A DNA stretch of 64,000 bases from Prolixibacter sp. NT017 (GCF_009617875.1 NZ_BLAV01000001.1:1798001-1862000); one strand, 5' to 3'. Counted from the first letter of the stretch, positions 35,739 to 45,605 are shown. Translations and numbers: made by a program. Notes: a model not told the origin generated them from the sequence alone.

Positions 35739-36500
35739 ATGGAAAACAACACCATCATACAGGTCAATCAGTTGCACAAGGATTTTCATGTGGGAGAAGT
35801 GACCGTGCGCGCCTTACGGGGAATCGATATGGAGATTCGCAAAGGAGAGTTTGTCGCTATCATGGGAGCCAGCGGTTCAGGTAAATCGACGATGCTGAAC
35901 ATCCTGGGGTGTCTCGAAAAGCCGAGTTCGGGCGATTATCAGCTCGATGGCATCAATATGGGCGATCTGAATCGGAATGAGCTGGCGGGTTTGCGGAACC
36001 GGAAGCTGGGCTTCGTCTTTCAGGCCTATAACCTGCTACCGCGAACCTCGGCGCTGGAGAACGTGGAACTCCCGTTGTATTACAACAGCAAAGTGAGCAG
36101 TAAAGAGCGGAAAGAACGCGCGAAGGAGGCACTGAATGCCGTAGGACTGAGCGACCGGATGCACCACATGCCCAATCAGCTGTCGGGCGGACAGCAACAG
36201 CGGGTCGCCATTGCCAGGTCGCTGGTGAACGACCCGGTCGTGATTCTGGCCGACGAGGCCACCGGTAACCTCGATACCCGTACTTCTTACGAAATTATGG
36301 CCCTTTTCCAGGATCTGAACGACAAGGGCAAAACCATTGTCTTTGTAACGCACGAACCGGACATTGCCCGCTTTACCACGCGGAACATTGTTTTCCGCGA
36401 TGGCCTGATCAAAGGCGAACATCCGGTGACTGACCGGCTGAGCGCGCAGGAAATGCTGGATAACCTTCCTCCCGACGAGGATGTGGATGTTTCACTTTAA
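35739..36500 (+). CDS. MacB/LolD-type ABC transporter ATPase
   Basis: 253 residues from the ATG at 35739. Walker [10 protein letters not shown], signature LSGGQQQR, Walker [15 protein letters not shown] and switch His in VFVTHEPD are all present. In E. coli MacB the ATPase and permease are one protein; here they are two genes, with 12 bases between them. It energises the mechanotransmission-type pump. Confidence 0.93.
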   Translation: MENNTIIQVNQLHKDFHVGEVTVRALRGIDMEIRKGEFVAIMGASGSGKSTMLNILGCLEKPSSGDYQLDGINMGDLNRNELAGLRNRKLGFVFQAYNLLPRTSALENVELPLYYNSKVSSKERKERAKEALNAVGLSDRMHHMPNQLSGGQQQRVAIARSLVNDPVVILADEATGNLDTRTSYEIMALFQDLNDKGKTIVFVTHEPDIARFTTRNIVFRDGLIKGEHPVTDRLSAQEMLDNLPPDEDVDVSL

Positions 36501-36512
36501 ACCCTTAGCGAC

Positions 36513-37733
36513 ATGAATATTTCCAATCTATTCAAAATAGCCATCAATGCCTTGCGAAGAAACAAATTCAGGGCATTCTTAACCATGCTGGGTATCATCA
36601 TCGGGGTGGCCTCGGTGATTGCCATGCTGGCCATTGGCGAAGGTTCGAAGCGAAGCATCCAGCAGCAGATGTCGTCCATGGGAACCAACCTCATCCAGGT
36701 GATGCCTGCTTCCCAGGAAAGAGGAGGCGTGCAGCTGGGAAACTCGAATGCGGAGTCGCTGACACTAAAAGATATTACCGCGATAGAGAAAAGTTGCCCC
36801 GATGTTGTAGCCGTTTCGCCCGAACTGCGGGCCAGCGGCCAGGTGGTGTATGGCAACGAAAACTGGCCGACATCGATATTTGGTATCAATGACCAGTACC
36901 TGAACATCAAAAAGTACGACCTGTCGAGCGGACGTATGTTCACCGAAAGCGAAATCAAAACCATGGGTAAAGTCTGCCTGGTAGGACAAACGGTGGTAGA
37001 AAAGCTTTTTGGGAAAGATGCCAACCCGGTAGGACAAAATATCCGTTTCAACAAAGTCCCGATGAAGATCATTGGTGTATTGGCCGCAAAGGGCGAGAAC
37101 TCGTTCGGCCGTGACCAGGATGATATCATCATGGCGCCTTACACGACCGTGCAGAAGCGAATTCTGGCCATCGACTATATTCAGGGAATCAGCATGTCGG
37201 CCGCCAGCGAACAAAAAGCCGATGTAGCCATCACGGAAGTGGAAAACGCCTTGCGCAAATCACATCAGCTGACCGGCAACGACAACGATGACTTCCGGGT
37301 ATTCTCCCAATCGGAACTGGTGAGTACCTTTTCATCCATCAGTAATGTACTGACAGCCCTGCTTGGTGCCATCGCCGGCATTTCGCTGTTGGTGGGCGGT
37401 ATCGGTATCATGAACATCATGTATGTGTCGGTGACCGAACGTACCCGTGAAATCGGGCTGCGGATGTCCATCGGCGGCCGCGGTATCGATATCCTGATGC
37501 AGTTCCTCATCGAATCGGTTCTGCTGAGTGTCATCGGGGGAATACTGGGGATTATACTGGGCTACCTGGCTTCCAATCTGGTCGGTTCCATCATGGGGTG
37601 GCCGGTGTATGTGATGTCTAGCTCGGTGATTCTGTCGTTCCTGGTCTGTTCCGCTATCGGAATCTTCTTCGGTTGGTATCCGGCCCGTAAGGCTGCCGGC
37701 TTAAATCCGATTGATGCCCTCCGGTATGAGTAA
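36513..37733 (+). CDS. MacB-like ABC transporter permease
   Basis: 406 residues. A first membrane helix (about 20-45, FRAFLTMLGIIIGVASVIAMLAIG) is followed by a large periplasmic MacB_PCD domain and three C-terminal helices (FtsX domain) containing LVGGIGIMNIMYVSVTERTREIGLR. It is the four-helix permease of the MacAB-type system and exports a lipid, peptide or macrolide-like compound; the substrate is unknown. Confidence 0.93.
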   Translation: MNISNLFKIAINALRRNKFRAFLTMLGIIIGVASVIAMLAIGEGSKRSIQQQMSSMGTNLIQVMPASQERGGVQLGNSNAESLTLKDITAIEKSCPDVVAVSPELRASGQVVYGNENWPTSIFGINDQYLNIKKYDLSSGRMFTESEIKTMGKVCLVGQTVVEKLFGKDANPVGQNIRFNKVPMKIIGVLAAKGENSFGRDQDDIIMAPYTTVQKRILAIDYIQGISMSAASEQKADVAITEVENALRKSHQLTGNDNDDFRVFSQSELVSTFSSISNVLTALLGAIAGISLLVGGIGIMNIMYVSVTERTREIGLRMSIGGRGIDILMQFLIESVLLSVIGGILGIILGYLASNLVGSIMGWPVYVMSSSVILSFLVCSAIGIFFGWYPARKAAGLNPIDALRYE

Positions 37734-37771
37734 ATTCTGCTATCTTAGGGACTTCAGGAGATAAATCCTTG

Positions 37772-37805
37772 CCCGTGCTGTAGAAATCAAATTGGACGGC
37801 ACGGG
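37772..37805. promoter_or_regulatory. inverted repeat between the pump and its two-component genes
   Basis: CCCGTGC and GCACGGG are perfectly complementary 7-base arms 20 bases apart, 15 bases before the LytS-like start. No T-run follows, so it is not a standard terminator. It could be an operator for the LytTR regulator or a partial attenuator. Confidence 0.35.
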
Positions 37806-37820
37806 TAAAAACTTTAACTG

Positions 37821-38900
37821 ATGAAACGAAAAGTACTTTCCGGTAATCGCCTGCATATTTTGTTGCATGTGCTGGCCTGGATTTTCCTCTTCTTCCTGCC
37901 ACAGTACCTGATGATGCTGGCCTGGGGGCGCAGCGGAATGATGTCGGGACGGCTTTACTTCAACACGGCGGTGTATGCAGCAGTGTTTTACATCAATTAC
38001 ATCTGGCTGATTCCCCGGTTCTTCCTGAAAGACCGGAAATGGATGTACTTTCTGCTGATATCGGTTATGGTTTTTGCACTTTACTGGGTGAGCGACTGGG
38101 GAAATCACCTGTTGGTGACGGCAGATGAGCAACGGTTCATGGAGGCCATGCGGGAAATCTGGAAGAAGAATAACTTCCCGAAACCACCGCCACGGGAATT
38201 CCATATTTACATTTATTTAGTGACGAGCATACTTGTTTCGGGATTTGCTATGGGGCTGCGGGTAATGGGTAAACTGGCAAAGAATGAAGCAGAACGAAAA
38301 GATTTGGAAAAAGCTAAGCTGAATTCCGAATTGGCCCTGCTGAAAAGCCAGATTAGTCCGCATTTCTTCTTCAATACCATGAACAATATCTATTCGTTGA
38401 TCAGCCTCAATCAGAACGATGCGGGAGAGGCAGTACTGAAACTCTCGCACATGATGCGGTACTTGTTGTACGAATCGGAGAGCGAGTTAATCCCATTGGA
38501 AAGAGAGATTAGCTTCATGCGTAACTATTTCGACTTAATGAAATTGCGCATCAACGAAAAGGTAACCGTCAATGTTTCGTTTCCGGAAGAGACCCAAAGT
38601 ATCGACGTGTCGCCATTGTTGTTTATTCCGTTCATCGAAAACGCTTTTAAGCACGGTATCAGCTACCGCGAAAAATCATTCATCGACATCGTACTGCAGG
38701 TTGATGAAGGGAAGATTAATTTCATGTGCCGGAACAGCAAAGTGCTTTCCGGGAAACTGAAAGAAAAGGAGTCAGGGATAGGTCTGGAAAATGCCCGGAA
38801 ACGCCTGAAGCTGCTTTACCCGGGAAAACATAAACTGGAAATCGATGAGGATGATGAGATGTTCCGGGTACTGCTAACTATTCAGATTAGCGAGTCTTAA
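37821..38900 (+). CDS. LytS/YehU-type membrane sensor histidine kinase
   Basis: 359 residues: four N-terminal membrane segments (about 10-125), a coiled coil, then the His_kinase domain with LALLKSQISPHFFFNTMNNI (phospho-acceptor His) and an ATPase domain with PFIENAFKHGISY and GIGLENARKRL. This is the standard partner of LytTR regulators. It lies 87 bases after the pump permease on the same strand, so it most likely senses pump substrate or membrane stress. Confidence 0.93.
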   Translation: MKRKVLSGNRLHILLHVLAWIFLFFLPQYLMMLAWGRSGMMSGRLYFNTAVYAAVFYINYIWLIPRFFLKDRKWMYFLLISVMVFALYWVSDWGNHLLVTADEQRFMEAMREIWKKNNFPKPPPREFHIYIYLVTSILVSGFAMGLRVMGKLAKNEAERKDLEKAKLNSELALLKSQISPHFFFNTMNNIYSLISLNQNDAGEAVLKLSHMMRYLLYESESELIPLEREISFMRNYFDLMKLRINEKVTVNVSFPEETQSIDVSPLLFIPFIENAFKHGISYREKSFIDIVLQVDEGKINFMCRNSKVLSGKLKEKESGIGLENARKRLKLLYPGKHKLEIDEDDEMFRVLLTIQISES

Positions 38901-38937
38901 AGAAATTGTCTTTGAAATCAACCTAAAAACCGAAAGA

Positions 38938-39654
38938 ATGAATCTGCGGGTCATAGCTATCGATGACGAACCTCTTGCCCTGCAACTGATCAAGGGCTAC
39001 ATTCAGAAAACACCGTTCCTGGAACTGGTGAATACGTTCGACAATCCGCTCGATGCCATGGAATTTTTGGCACACGAGCAGGTCGACCTGTTGTTTCTCG
39101 ATATTCACATGCCCGACTTATCGGGAACCGAGTTTACCCGCACATTGACTTCTCCGCCTAAAATCATCTTCACCACCGCCTATGAAAAATATGCGTTGGA
39201 AGGTTTTAAACTGAATGCGGTCGATTACCTGCTGAAACCTTTCAGCTATGAGGAATTCCTGAAGGCCGCTATCAAAGCGCAGAATATGTTCAACCTGGAG
39301 CACCAGGCGCATACGCAAATCGAGGCCAACAATGAATATCTTTTTATCAAGTCAGAATACAAGATCCGGCGCATTAACTTCGATAATATCCTGTATATCG
39401 AAGGCCTGAAAGATTATATCAAAGTGCACGTACAGAATGAAGCCAAACCCATTCTGTCACTCAACTCCCTCAAAGCACTGGATGCCAAGTTGCCCGAGGA
39501 CCTCTTCATGCGGGTACACCGCTCGTACATTGTCAACCTGGCAAAAATCGAAACCATCGAACGAAACCGCATCGTTTTTGGTAAAGTCTACATCCCGGTA
39601 AGCGACCAGTACAAAGAGAAATTTCAGGAATTTCTCGATAAGAATTTTCTGTAG
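38938..39654 (+). CDS. LytTR-family response regulator
   Basis: 238 residues. The receiver domain carries IAIDDEPLA-type acidic residues (VIAIDDEPL), the phospho-acceptor Asp in LLFLDIHMPDLSG, Thr in FTTAYEKYA and Lys in VDYLLKPFS. The LytTR DNA-binding domain spans about residues 135-235 (ILYIEGLKDYIKV, FMRVHRSYIVNL). It is paired with the LytS-like kinase upstream and probably controls the TolC-MacAB operon. Confidence 0.94.
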   Translation: MNLRVIAIDDEPLALQLIKGYIQKTPFLELVNTFDNPLDAMEFLAHEQVDLLFLDIHMPDLSGTEFTRTLTSPPKIIFTTAYEKYALEGFKLNAVDYLLKPFSYEEFLKAAIKAQNMFNLEHQAHTQIEANNEYLFIKSEYKIRRINFDNILYIEGLKDYIKVHVQNEAKPILSLNSLKALDAKLPEDLFMRVHRSYIVNLAKIETIERNRIVFGKVYIPVSDQYKEKFQEFLDKNFL

Positions 39655-39863
39655 TCCGGTTTTAGACTGCTCCACTTTTTACGTTTTGGTTTTTGGCCCA
39701 GCTCAGATAATTGAATAGCGGGGTTCGTCCATGCTTCAGACAATTTTATTCACTCCTTCATCGTTATAAATTTGTAATAATTAACCCGACGATAAACTGA
39801 ATGTGTGACAGAATACAGATCGGCTGAATGAGAGATATTCTTTTGGGAGATTGATAAATAGGT

Positions 39864-39871
39864 TATCTTGT
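39864..39871 (+). promoter_or_regulatory. promoter-like element for the 961-residue hybrid kinase
   Basis: TATCTTGT resembles TAnnTTTG and lies 18 bases after TTTG at 39842-39845, the expected -33/-7 spacing. The ATG is 26 bases further on. Confidence 0.4.
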
Positions 39872-39897
39872 CGCACTGTTGACTAAGTGATACGAGG

Positions 39898-42783
39898 ATG
39901 AATAATTCGATTGTGGTAGCGCTGTTGCAAAATACAGCCATTCTTCTGGCCTTCAGCATGCTTTACGATTACCTGTGGGTGGGAGAAGAGAACTCAAAAA
40001 AGATCTCCGATAAACTGATTACCGGCGTTATTCTGGGAGCTATCGGGATTATTCTGATGTTATCGCAATGGACCATGAAACCCGGTCTGGTTTTCGACAC
40101 GCGCTCGGTGATGCTTTCCATATCCGGTGTTTTCTTTGGACTGGTTCCCACTGTTATTGCCATGATTGCTACCGGAGTGTTTCGGATACTTGAAGGCGGT
40201 GCCGGACTATGGATGGGGATAGCTGTTATCATCTCCTCCGGAACCATTGGAATTCTTTGGCGCGAACTCCGTCCCAACTGGTTTTGCAGCAATCAACTTC
40301 TGGAGTTACTTTCTCTTGGGGTAGTGGTTCATATGTCCATGTTGGCTTGCTCACTTTTGCTTCCTGCCAGTGTGCGTTGGGAGACGCTATCGCAGCTGGC
40401 ATTGCCGCTCCTGACGGTTTATCCGATTGGAAATGTATTGCTGGGAAAGTTGATGCTGAAGCAGAATAAAAACTGGCAAACCCGGAATGCCCTTCACGAA
40501 AGTGAGGAAAAATACCGGACGTTGGTTGAAGGGGCCGGCGACACAATCGTGATTCTTCAGGACGGATTGATTCAGTTTGCCAACCACATGATCTCACAGG
40601 CTTTTGGTTATGGACGAAATGAAGTACTTAACCGAAATTTCCTCGAATTTATTGCGCCTTCTGAACGTACCCGGTTGGAACAGTATTACATTGCACGGAC
40701 CACCGGAAAGGATGTACCAACGAATTACGAAACGGTTATTCAGCATAAAGATGGTCAATTAATCACTGTCGAGTTAACCGCGAGTACACTGACATATAAC
40801 AGGCGTCCGGCGCATATGATGTTCGTCAGAGATATCACCGAAAGGAAAGAAGCCAAATTAAGACTGGAGAACGAGCGAAAACAGCTTAAAACGCTTTTTG
40901 AAACCATCCCCGATTTGATTTGGCTGAAGGATAAAGAAGGGAGATTCTTATCATGCAATCATGAATTTGAACGCCTGATGGGAGTTCCGGTAGAAGAATT
41001 ATTCGGAAAGACGGATTACGACTTTTTTCCGGCTGATTTGGCTACGTTCTTCCGTGAAAAAGACAAAGTTGCCATTGAGGAAGACGAAGCACAGACCAAC
41101 CTCGAATGGGTGACCTACGCCGATGATGGCCATGATGCGTTGTTTGAAACGATTAAAACGCCCATGCGGGATTCGGAAGGAAACCTGATAGGCGTGCTCG
41201 GAGTCGCCCGGAATATGACTGATTTTTACCGAACACAGGAGGCTTTGAAGGAAAGCGAGCGGAAGTTGAAAGAAGCGCAAACGCTGGCACAAATCGGACA
41301 CTGGGAGCTGGATATAGAATCGATGCACATGCACTTCTCAGAAGCCATTGGCAAGATTATAGAATTGGATGATGAGATTCTGAAAATTTCATTTGATAAA
41401 TTTCTTCAGCTGATCCATCCGGACGACAGAGAAAGAGTGAAGAATTCATATGTCTTTTCCGAGCCCGGTAAAAAGTACAGTGAAGTGACTCATCGCTTAC
41501 TTCTTAAGAACGACAAGATAAAGCATATCGAGCAGCGCTACATCACGGAATACAATGCACAGGGACACCCTGTCAGGCGCCATGGTACGCTGCAGGATAT
41601 TACCCGGGAGGTCCTGACCGGTCTGGAGTTGCTCAGGGCAAAAGAAAAAGCGGAAGAGAGCGACCGGCTGAAATCCATTTTCCTGGCCAACATGAGCCAC
41701 GAAATCCGTACCCCGATGAATGCCATCATGGGCTTCTCCAATTTGCTTGGAGAGTTGGAGCCCGACGACCCGGAGCGCGATAACTTCATTGATATTATAC
41801 AGAATTCGAGCAAGCGCCTGCTGCAAATTATCAATGATATTGTTGATATTTCAAAAATCGAAGCAGGACAGTTGCGGATAAACAAAACTGATTGCGAACC
41901 TGCAAAGCTGCTTGAAAATAGTTACCGCACCTTTGAGAAATCGGCATGGGTCACCAGCAATCCTAACCTGGATTTGATGTTGGAACTCCCCGAAGATGCC
42001 GCCGCCATTCGTTTGCATACCGATGGCATCAGGGTGCAACAGGTGATAGACAACCTGATGAGTAACGCTTTGAAGTTTACACAGGACGGAAGTGTTACGA
42101 TTGGTTTCGTTCAGAAACAAACAGAAGATGGCAATTTTATAGAATTCTATGTAAAGGATACAGGGCTCGGTATTTCTTCTGAAAAGGCAGAAATCATATT
42201 CGAACGCTTCAGGCAGATTGATGAAGATAAACACCATGAAGGCGCTGGTTTGGGGCTAAGCATTTCCAAAGGTATTGTGGAACTTCTGGGCGGGAGTATC
42301 TGGTTTACTTCGCAACCCAATATCGGGACTACTTTTAGTTTTACTGTTCCGTACCAACCGGTGAAAGAGACATTGCCTGAATGGAAGAAGGCCGGGAGTG
42401 AGGTTGATGAATTCCAGGGACTAAGCATTATAATTGCTGAAGACGACCGGAATTCATATATGTATTTGCGGGAGCTATTGAAGAACCGGGTATCAGAAAT
42501 AAAACATGCTTCCAACGGGCAAATTTTGATGGATATGCTGGAACAGAGCCAGCCTGATTTGGTGCTGCTGGATATCGATATGCCGGTGAAAAGTGGATAC
42601 GAATGTCTTCAGGAAATAAAGGAAAAGGGTATAACTACCCGGATTATAGCGCAAACAGCCTATGCCATGCTGGAGGAGCGTGACCAGTTATTGGAAGCCG
42701 GATGTCATGGCTATATCGCGAAACCGATTAAAAAAGCTGAGTTGTACGAAGCGATTGGTGAAGTAATGAAAACCGCCTATTAA
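39898..42783 (+). CDS. hybrid sensor kinase: 5TMR-LYT, three PAS domains, HisKA/HATPase, receiver
   Basis: 961 residues. Six or so N-terminal membrane helices (about 5-195) match the 5TMR-LYT sensor (FDTRSVMLSISGVFFGLVPT, MIATGVFRILEGGAGLWMG). PAS domains follow at about 205-320 (MFVRDITERKEAK), 325-445 and 460-575 (GTLQDITREV). HisKA has FLANMSHEIRTPMNAIMGFS, HATPase_c has DNLMSNALKF and GAGLGLSISKGIV, and the receiver has LSIIIAEDDRNS and the Asp in LVLLDIDMPVKSG. It stands alone between terminators. 5TMR-LYT domains usually occur on LytS-type kinases, so the combination with a PAS/HisKA hybrid chain is a less usual assembly. Confidence 0.93.
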   Translation: MNNSIVVALLQNTAILLAFSMLYDYLWVGEENSKKISDKLITGVILGAIGIILMLSQWTMKPGLVFDTRSVMLSISGVFFGLVPTVIAMIATGVFRILEGGAGLWMGIAVIISSGTIGILWRELRPNWFCSNQLLELLSLGVVVHMSMLACSLLLPASVRWETLSQLALPLLTVYPIGNVLLGKLMLKQNKNWQTRNALHESEEKYRTLVEGAGDTIVILQDGLIQFANHMISQAFGYGRNEVLNRNFLEFIAPSERTRLEQYYIARTTGKDVPTNYETVIQHKDGQLITVELTASTLTYNRRPAHMMFVRDITERKEAKLRLENERKQLKTLFETIPDLIWLKDKEGRFLSCNHEFERLMGVPVEELFGKTDYDFFPADLATFFREKDKVAIEEDEAQTNLEWVTYADDGHDALFETIKTPMRDSEGNLIGVLGVARNMTDFYRTQEALKESERKLKEAQTLAQIGHWELDIESMHMHFSEAIGKIIELDDEILKISFDKFLQLIHPDDRERVKNSYVFSEPGKKYSEVTHRLLLKNDKIKHIEQRYITEYNAQGHPVRRHGTLQDITREVLTGLELLRAKEKAEESDRLKSIFLANMSHEIRTPMNAIMGFSNLLGELEPDDPERDNFIDIIQNSSKRLLQIINDIVDISKIEAGQLRINKTDCEPAKLLENSYRTFEKSAWVTSNPNLDLMLELPEDAAAIRLHTDGIRVQQVIDNLMSNALKFTQDGSVTIGFVQKQTEDGNFIEFYVKDTGLGISSEKAEIIFERFRQIDEDKHHEGAGLGLSISKGIVELLGGSIWFTSQPNIGTTFSFTVPYQPVKETLPEWKKAGSEVDEFQGLSIIIAEDDRNSYMYLRELLKNRVSEIKHASNGQILMDMLEQSQPDLVLLDIDMPVKSGYECLQEIKEKGITTRIIAQTAYAMLEERDQLLEAGCHGYIAKPIKKAELYEAIGEVMKTAY

Positions 42784-42828
42784 ATTTGAACGTGATTTTA
42801 GGTTTTATATATAGATGAGAATTAAAAC

Positions 42829-42863
42829 AAAAGCCCCGATATGCAATGCTACTCAGGGCTTTT
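42829..42863. terminator. bidirectional terminator between convergent genes
   Basis: AAAAGCCC and GGGCTTTT pair across a 19-base loop and give A/T-runs on both strands; it lies between the hybrid kinase and the YebC gene. Confidence 0.75.
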
Positions 42864-42886
42864 AACTGTATTTTTTGAAGAGATGT

Positions 42887-43606
42887 TTACTCTGTTTCTT
42901 TCATATTGTGGAAGACATTGGTAACATCGTCATCTTCTTCCAGCTTGCCCAGTAGCTTCTCAATCTCGGCTACCTGCTCTTCGTTCAATTCTTTGGTATC
43001 GTTCGGAATACGCTCGAACTCAGCGCTCACAATTTCAAATTCGTTCTCTTCCAGGTATTTCTGGATTGGCCCGAACGATTCAAAATCTCCGTAGATGAGA
43101 ATGTCGTCGTCTTCAGCAAATATTTCCTGTACACCAAAATCAATCAACTCCAGCTCCAGCTCTTCCAGGTCGAGACCTTCTTTGCCTTTTACCTTGAAGT
43201 TGCATTTGTGTTCGAACATGAATTCAACCGAACCTGAGGTTCCCAGTGAACCGTTGCATTTGTTGAAGTAGCTTCGCACATTGGCCACGGTACGGGTGGG
43301 GTTATCAGTAGCGGTTTCTACCAATACGGCGATTCCGTACGGTCCGTAACCTTCGTAAACCAGCTCTTTGTAATCGTCCTGGTCTTTCGATACAGCCCTT
43401 TTTATTGCCCGTTCAACATTGTCTTTGGGCATGTTGGCCGCTTTGGCGTTTTGAATCAACACGCGAAGGCGTGAGTTAGCTACCGGATCGGGGCCACCGG
43501 ATTTAACAGCGATTGCGATTTCTTTTCCCAGTTTGGTAAAGGTCTTGGCCATGGTGCCCCAGCGTTTCAGCTTCCTGGCCTTGCGGTATTCAAAGGCGCG
43601 TCCCAT
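42887..43606 (-). CDS. yebC: YebC/PmpR-family protein
   Basis: 239 residues. MGRAFEYRKARKLKRWGTMAKTFTKLG is the conserved opening, followed by NAKAANMPKDNVERAIKRA and YEGYGPYGIAVLVETATDNPTRTVANVR. YebC proteins are described as transcription regulators and, more recently, as ribosome-associated factors that help with proline-rich stretches. Monocistronic here. Confidence 0.95.
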   Translation of the reverse strand: MGRAFEYRKARKLKRWGTMAKTFTKLGKEIAIAVKSGGPDPVANSRLRVLIQNAKAANMPKDNVERAIKRAVSKDQDDYKELVYEGYGPYGIAVLVETATDNPTRTVANVRSYFNKCNGSLGTSGSVEFMFEHKCNFKVKGKEGLDLEELELELIDFGVQEIFAEDDDILIYGDFESFGPIQKYLEENEFEIVSAEFERIPNDTKELNEEQVAEIEKLLGKLEEDDDVTNVFHNMKETE

Positions 43607-43762
43607 ACGTTATAGTCTTACAGATATTGTGTTTTGATGATTTTCCGGCTGCAAATTTAAAAGGCTTTTTCTATTTTTTTCTGCTGAAGCCGAAAAATGA
43701 CACGTAAAGTCATTCGCTTAGCAGTTAAAAAGTGAATTGTCGTATCCCGAAAAAGGATTTCT

Positions 43763-43770
43763 TACCTTTG
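43763..43770 (+). promoter_or_regulatory. Bacteroidota -7 promoter box for the Mut7-C gene
   Basis: TACCTTTG is a full TAnnTTTG match 16 bases before the ATG, with TTG 23 bases upstream. The transcript leader would be very short. Confidence 0.5.
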
Positions 43771-43786
43771 GTAACAAGACAATCCG

Positions 43787-44563
43787 ATGAGTAAACTTTC
43801 CTTCATATGGATTCGTGCCTTTGGTCACCTGAATGACTTTCTGCCGCCCGATTACCGGCAAAAACCATTTCGGGCGAGGCTTCATTTGGGGCAAACAGTG
43901 AAAGACGCGGTCGAATCGGCCGGTATTCCGCATGTAGAGATTGATGTGCTGACCGTCAATGGCCATTCGGTTGGGTTTGATGCATCACTTGCCGCCGGCG
44001 ACCTGGTAAATGTGTATCCGGTAGCCGGGTTGTTAAGCGATAGCACCGTTATTCATCTTCGGCCGGAGTTGCCCGACAAGGTCCGCTTTATCCTCGATGT
44101 GCATTTGGGAAAACTGGCTAAGTATCTTCGTATGCTGGGCTTCGACACCCTTTACCGTAATCGGATGGATGACGATGTGATTGCTGATATTGCTGAAGCG
44201 GAGAACCGGATTGTGTTGACCCGCGACCTGGGTATTCTCAAATACAATCGTGTGAAATTAGGCTACTGGCTTCGTTCGCAGCAATCCAAAAAGCAGCTTT
44301 CAGAGGTGATTGAACATTTTGGCCTTATTCGGGCCATTCGTCCCTTTACACGCTGCATGCAATGTAACGGACCAATGACTGAGGTACCCAAAGAAGAAGT
44401 GCAGGAAAGGCTGGAAACGGGAACGCGCCGCTATTTTGACCGCTTTTATCGTTGCACCGACTGCGGAAAGGTATTCTGGGAAGGCTCCCATTTTGACCAC
44501 ATGAATCTGTTTATCGATGAATTCCTCGACAAGATGAGCCGGAATTCCCCGGATGATGCATAA
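43787..44563 (+). CDS. Mut7-C RNase-domain protein with N-terminal ubiquitin-like (Mut7-C ubiquitin) domain
   Basis: 258 residues. Residues about 1-85 form a ubiquitin-like domain (FIWIRAFGHLNDFLPPDYRQ, ending VNVYPVAG). Residues about 95-180 are a PIN-like Mut7-C RNase domain with acidic residues in FILDVHLGKLAKYLRMLG, NRMDDDVIADIA and IVLTRDLGIL. A C-terminal zinc ribbon follows, CMQCNGP and CTDCGKVFW. The fusion is known in bacteria; substrates are unknown, with an RNA-processing or tRNA role presumed. Confidence 0.93.
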   Translation: MSKLSFIWIRAFGHLNDFLPPDYRQKPFRARLHLGQTVKDAVESAGIPHVEIDVLTVNGHSVGFDASLAAGDLVNVYPVAGLLSDSTVIHLRPELPDKVRFILDVHLGKLAKYLRMLGFDTLYRNRMDDDVIADIAEAENRIVLTRDLGILKYNRVKLGYWLRSQQSKKQLSEVIEHFGLIRAIRPFTRCMQCNGPMTEVPKEEVQERLETGTRRYFDRFYRCTDCGKVFWEGSHFDHMNLFIDEFLDKMSRNSPDDA

Positions 44564-44600
44564 CACATTTTCCACTCTGCTTGCTTGATCTCAATTTTAC

Positions 44601-44608
44601 TATCTTCG
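44601..44608 (+). promoter_or_regulatory. promoter-like element for the lipid kinase gene
   Basis: TATCTTCG (one mismatch to TAnnTTTG) lies 17 bases after TTG at 44581-44583 and 19 bases before the ATG. Confidence 0.4.
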
Positions 44609-44627
44609 AAACATAATTTTCGAAAAA

Positions 44628-45605
44628 ATGGTACAATCTGACTGGCTGGTTATTCTCAATCCGCATGCGGGAAGCAGGAGGGGAGCGCACGATAAAGGAA
44701 AGATTATGAAGTTGCTGAAGAAGCACAAAATCAATTTCCATATGGTGACCTCCGACTATCCGCAACACGCAATTTCCCTTGCGGGTGAAATGGTAGCAGC
44801 CGGTTACCGGAATATTATCGTGGCCGGAGGCGACGGAACGCTGAACGAAGTGGTGAATGGTGTCTTTAAACAGGATACTTGTCCACCTGAAGAAGTGACT
44901 ATCGGGATGATACCGGTTGGGACCGGAAACGACTGGATTCGCACTTTCGGGATACCGGATGAATACAAAAAGGCGATTGAAATTATTCTGGAAGGCAAAA
45001 CTATCCGGCAAGATGTAGGAAAAATCACCATTCGTCGTCCCAATGAAACGATTACACGGTATTTCATGAACATGGCAGGTTTTGGTTTCGATGCGATGAC
45101 AGCAGCCCGGGCCAACCGTTTGAAGGACAGAGGCAAGTCGGGTATCCGGGTGTATGTTCAGAGTTTGGTTTCCAGTTATTTGTCGTACCGAAGCCGGCGG
45201 TTGCGTTATTTTGTCGATGAGAAACCATTTGAAACAGTGCTGTTCAGTGCCAGTGTGGGCATCGGGAAATTCAACGGTGGCGGCATGATGCAGGCTCCCG
45301 GAGCCATTCCCGACAACGGCGAATTTCAGGTAACAGTCATCCGACGGATAGGGTTGTGGGGAATACTCCGAAATTTTACCGGTTTATACAACGGAAGCTT
45401 TATAAAGGACAAGCATGTAACGACCCACACAGCACGTCTGATTCGATTTGAATCGGATAAGTCTATCCCAGGTGAATCGGACGGAGAGCCCCTAAAACGA
45501 GGACATTATACCTTGGAGATCCTGCCGGGAAAAATCAATGTGATATACGGAAACGACCGTTATTTTTCGCGACAACCCCATGCTGAAGAACACCCGCTAA
45601 AATAA
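44628..45605 (+). CDS. diacylglycerol/lipid kinase (YegS/DgkB family)
   Basis: 325 residues. Kinase core: WLVILNPHAGSRRG, VAGGDGTLNEVVNGV (GGDGT nucleotide loop) and IGMIPVGTGNDWIRTFGIP. The C-terminal sandwich contains ASVGIGKFNGGGMMQAPGAIPDNGEFQV. It phosphorylates diacylglycerol or a related lipid at the inner membrane. Confidence 0.93.
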   Translation: MVQSDWLVILNPHAGSRRGAHDKGKIMKLLKKHKINFHMVTSDYPQHAISLAGEMVAAGYRNIIVAGGDGTLNEVVNGVFKQDTCPPEEVTIGMIPVGTGNDWIRTFGIPDEYKKAIEIILEGKTIRQDVGKITIRRPNETITRYFMNMAGFGFDAMTAARANRLKDRGKSGIRVYVQSLVSSYLSYRSRRLRYFVDEKPFETVLFSASVGIGKFNGGGMMQAPGAIPDNGEFQVTVIRRIGLWGILRNFTGLYNGSFIKDKHVTTHTARLIRFESDKSIPGESDGEPLKRGHYTLEILPGKINVIYGNDRYFSRQPHAEEHPLK

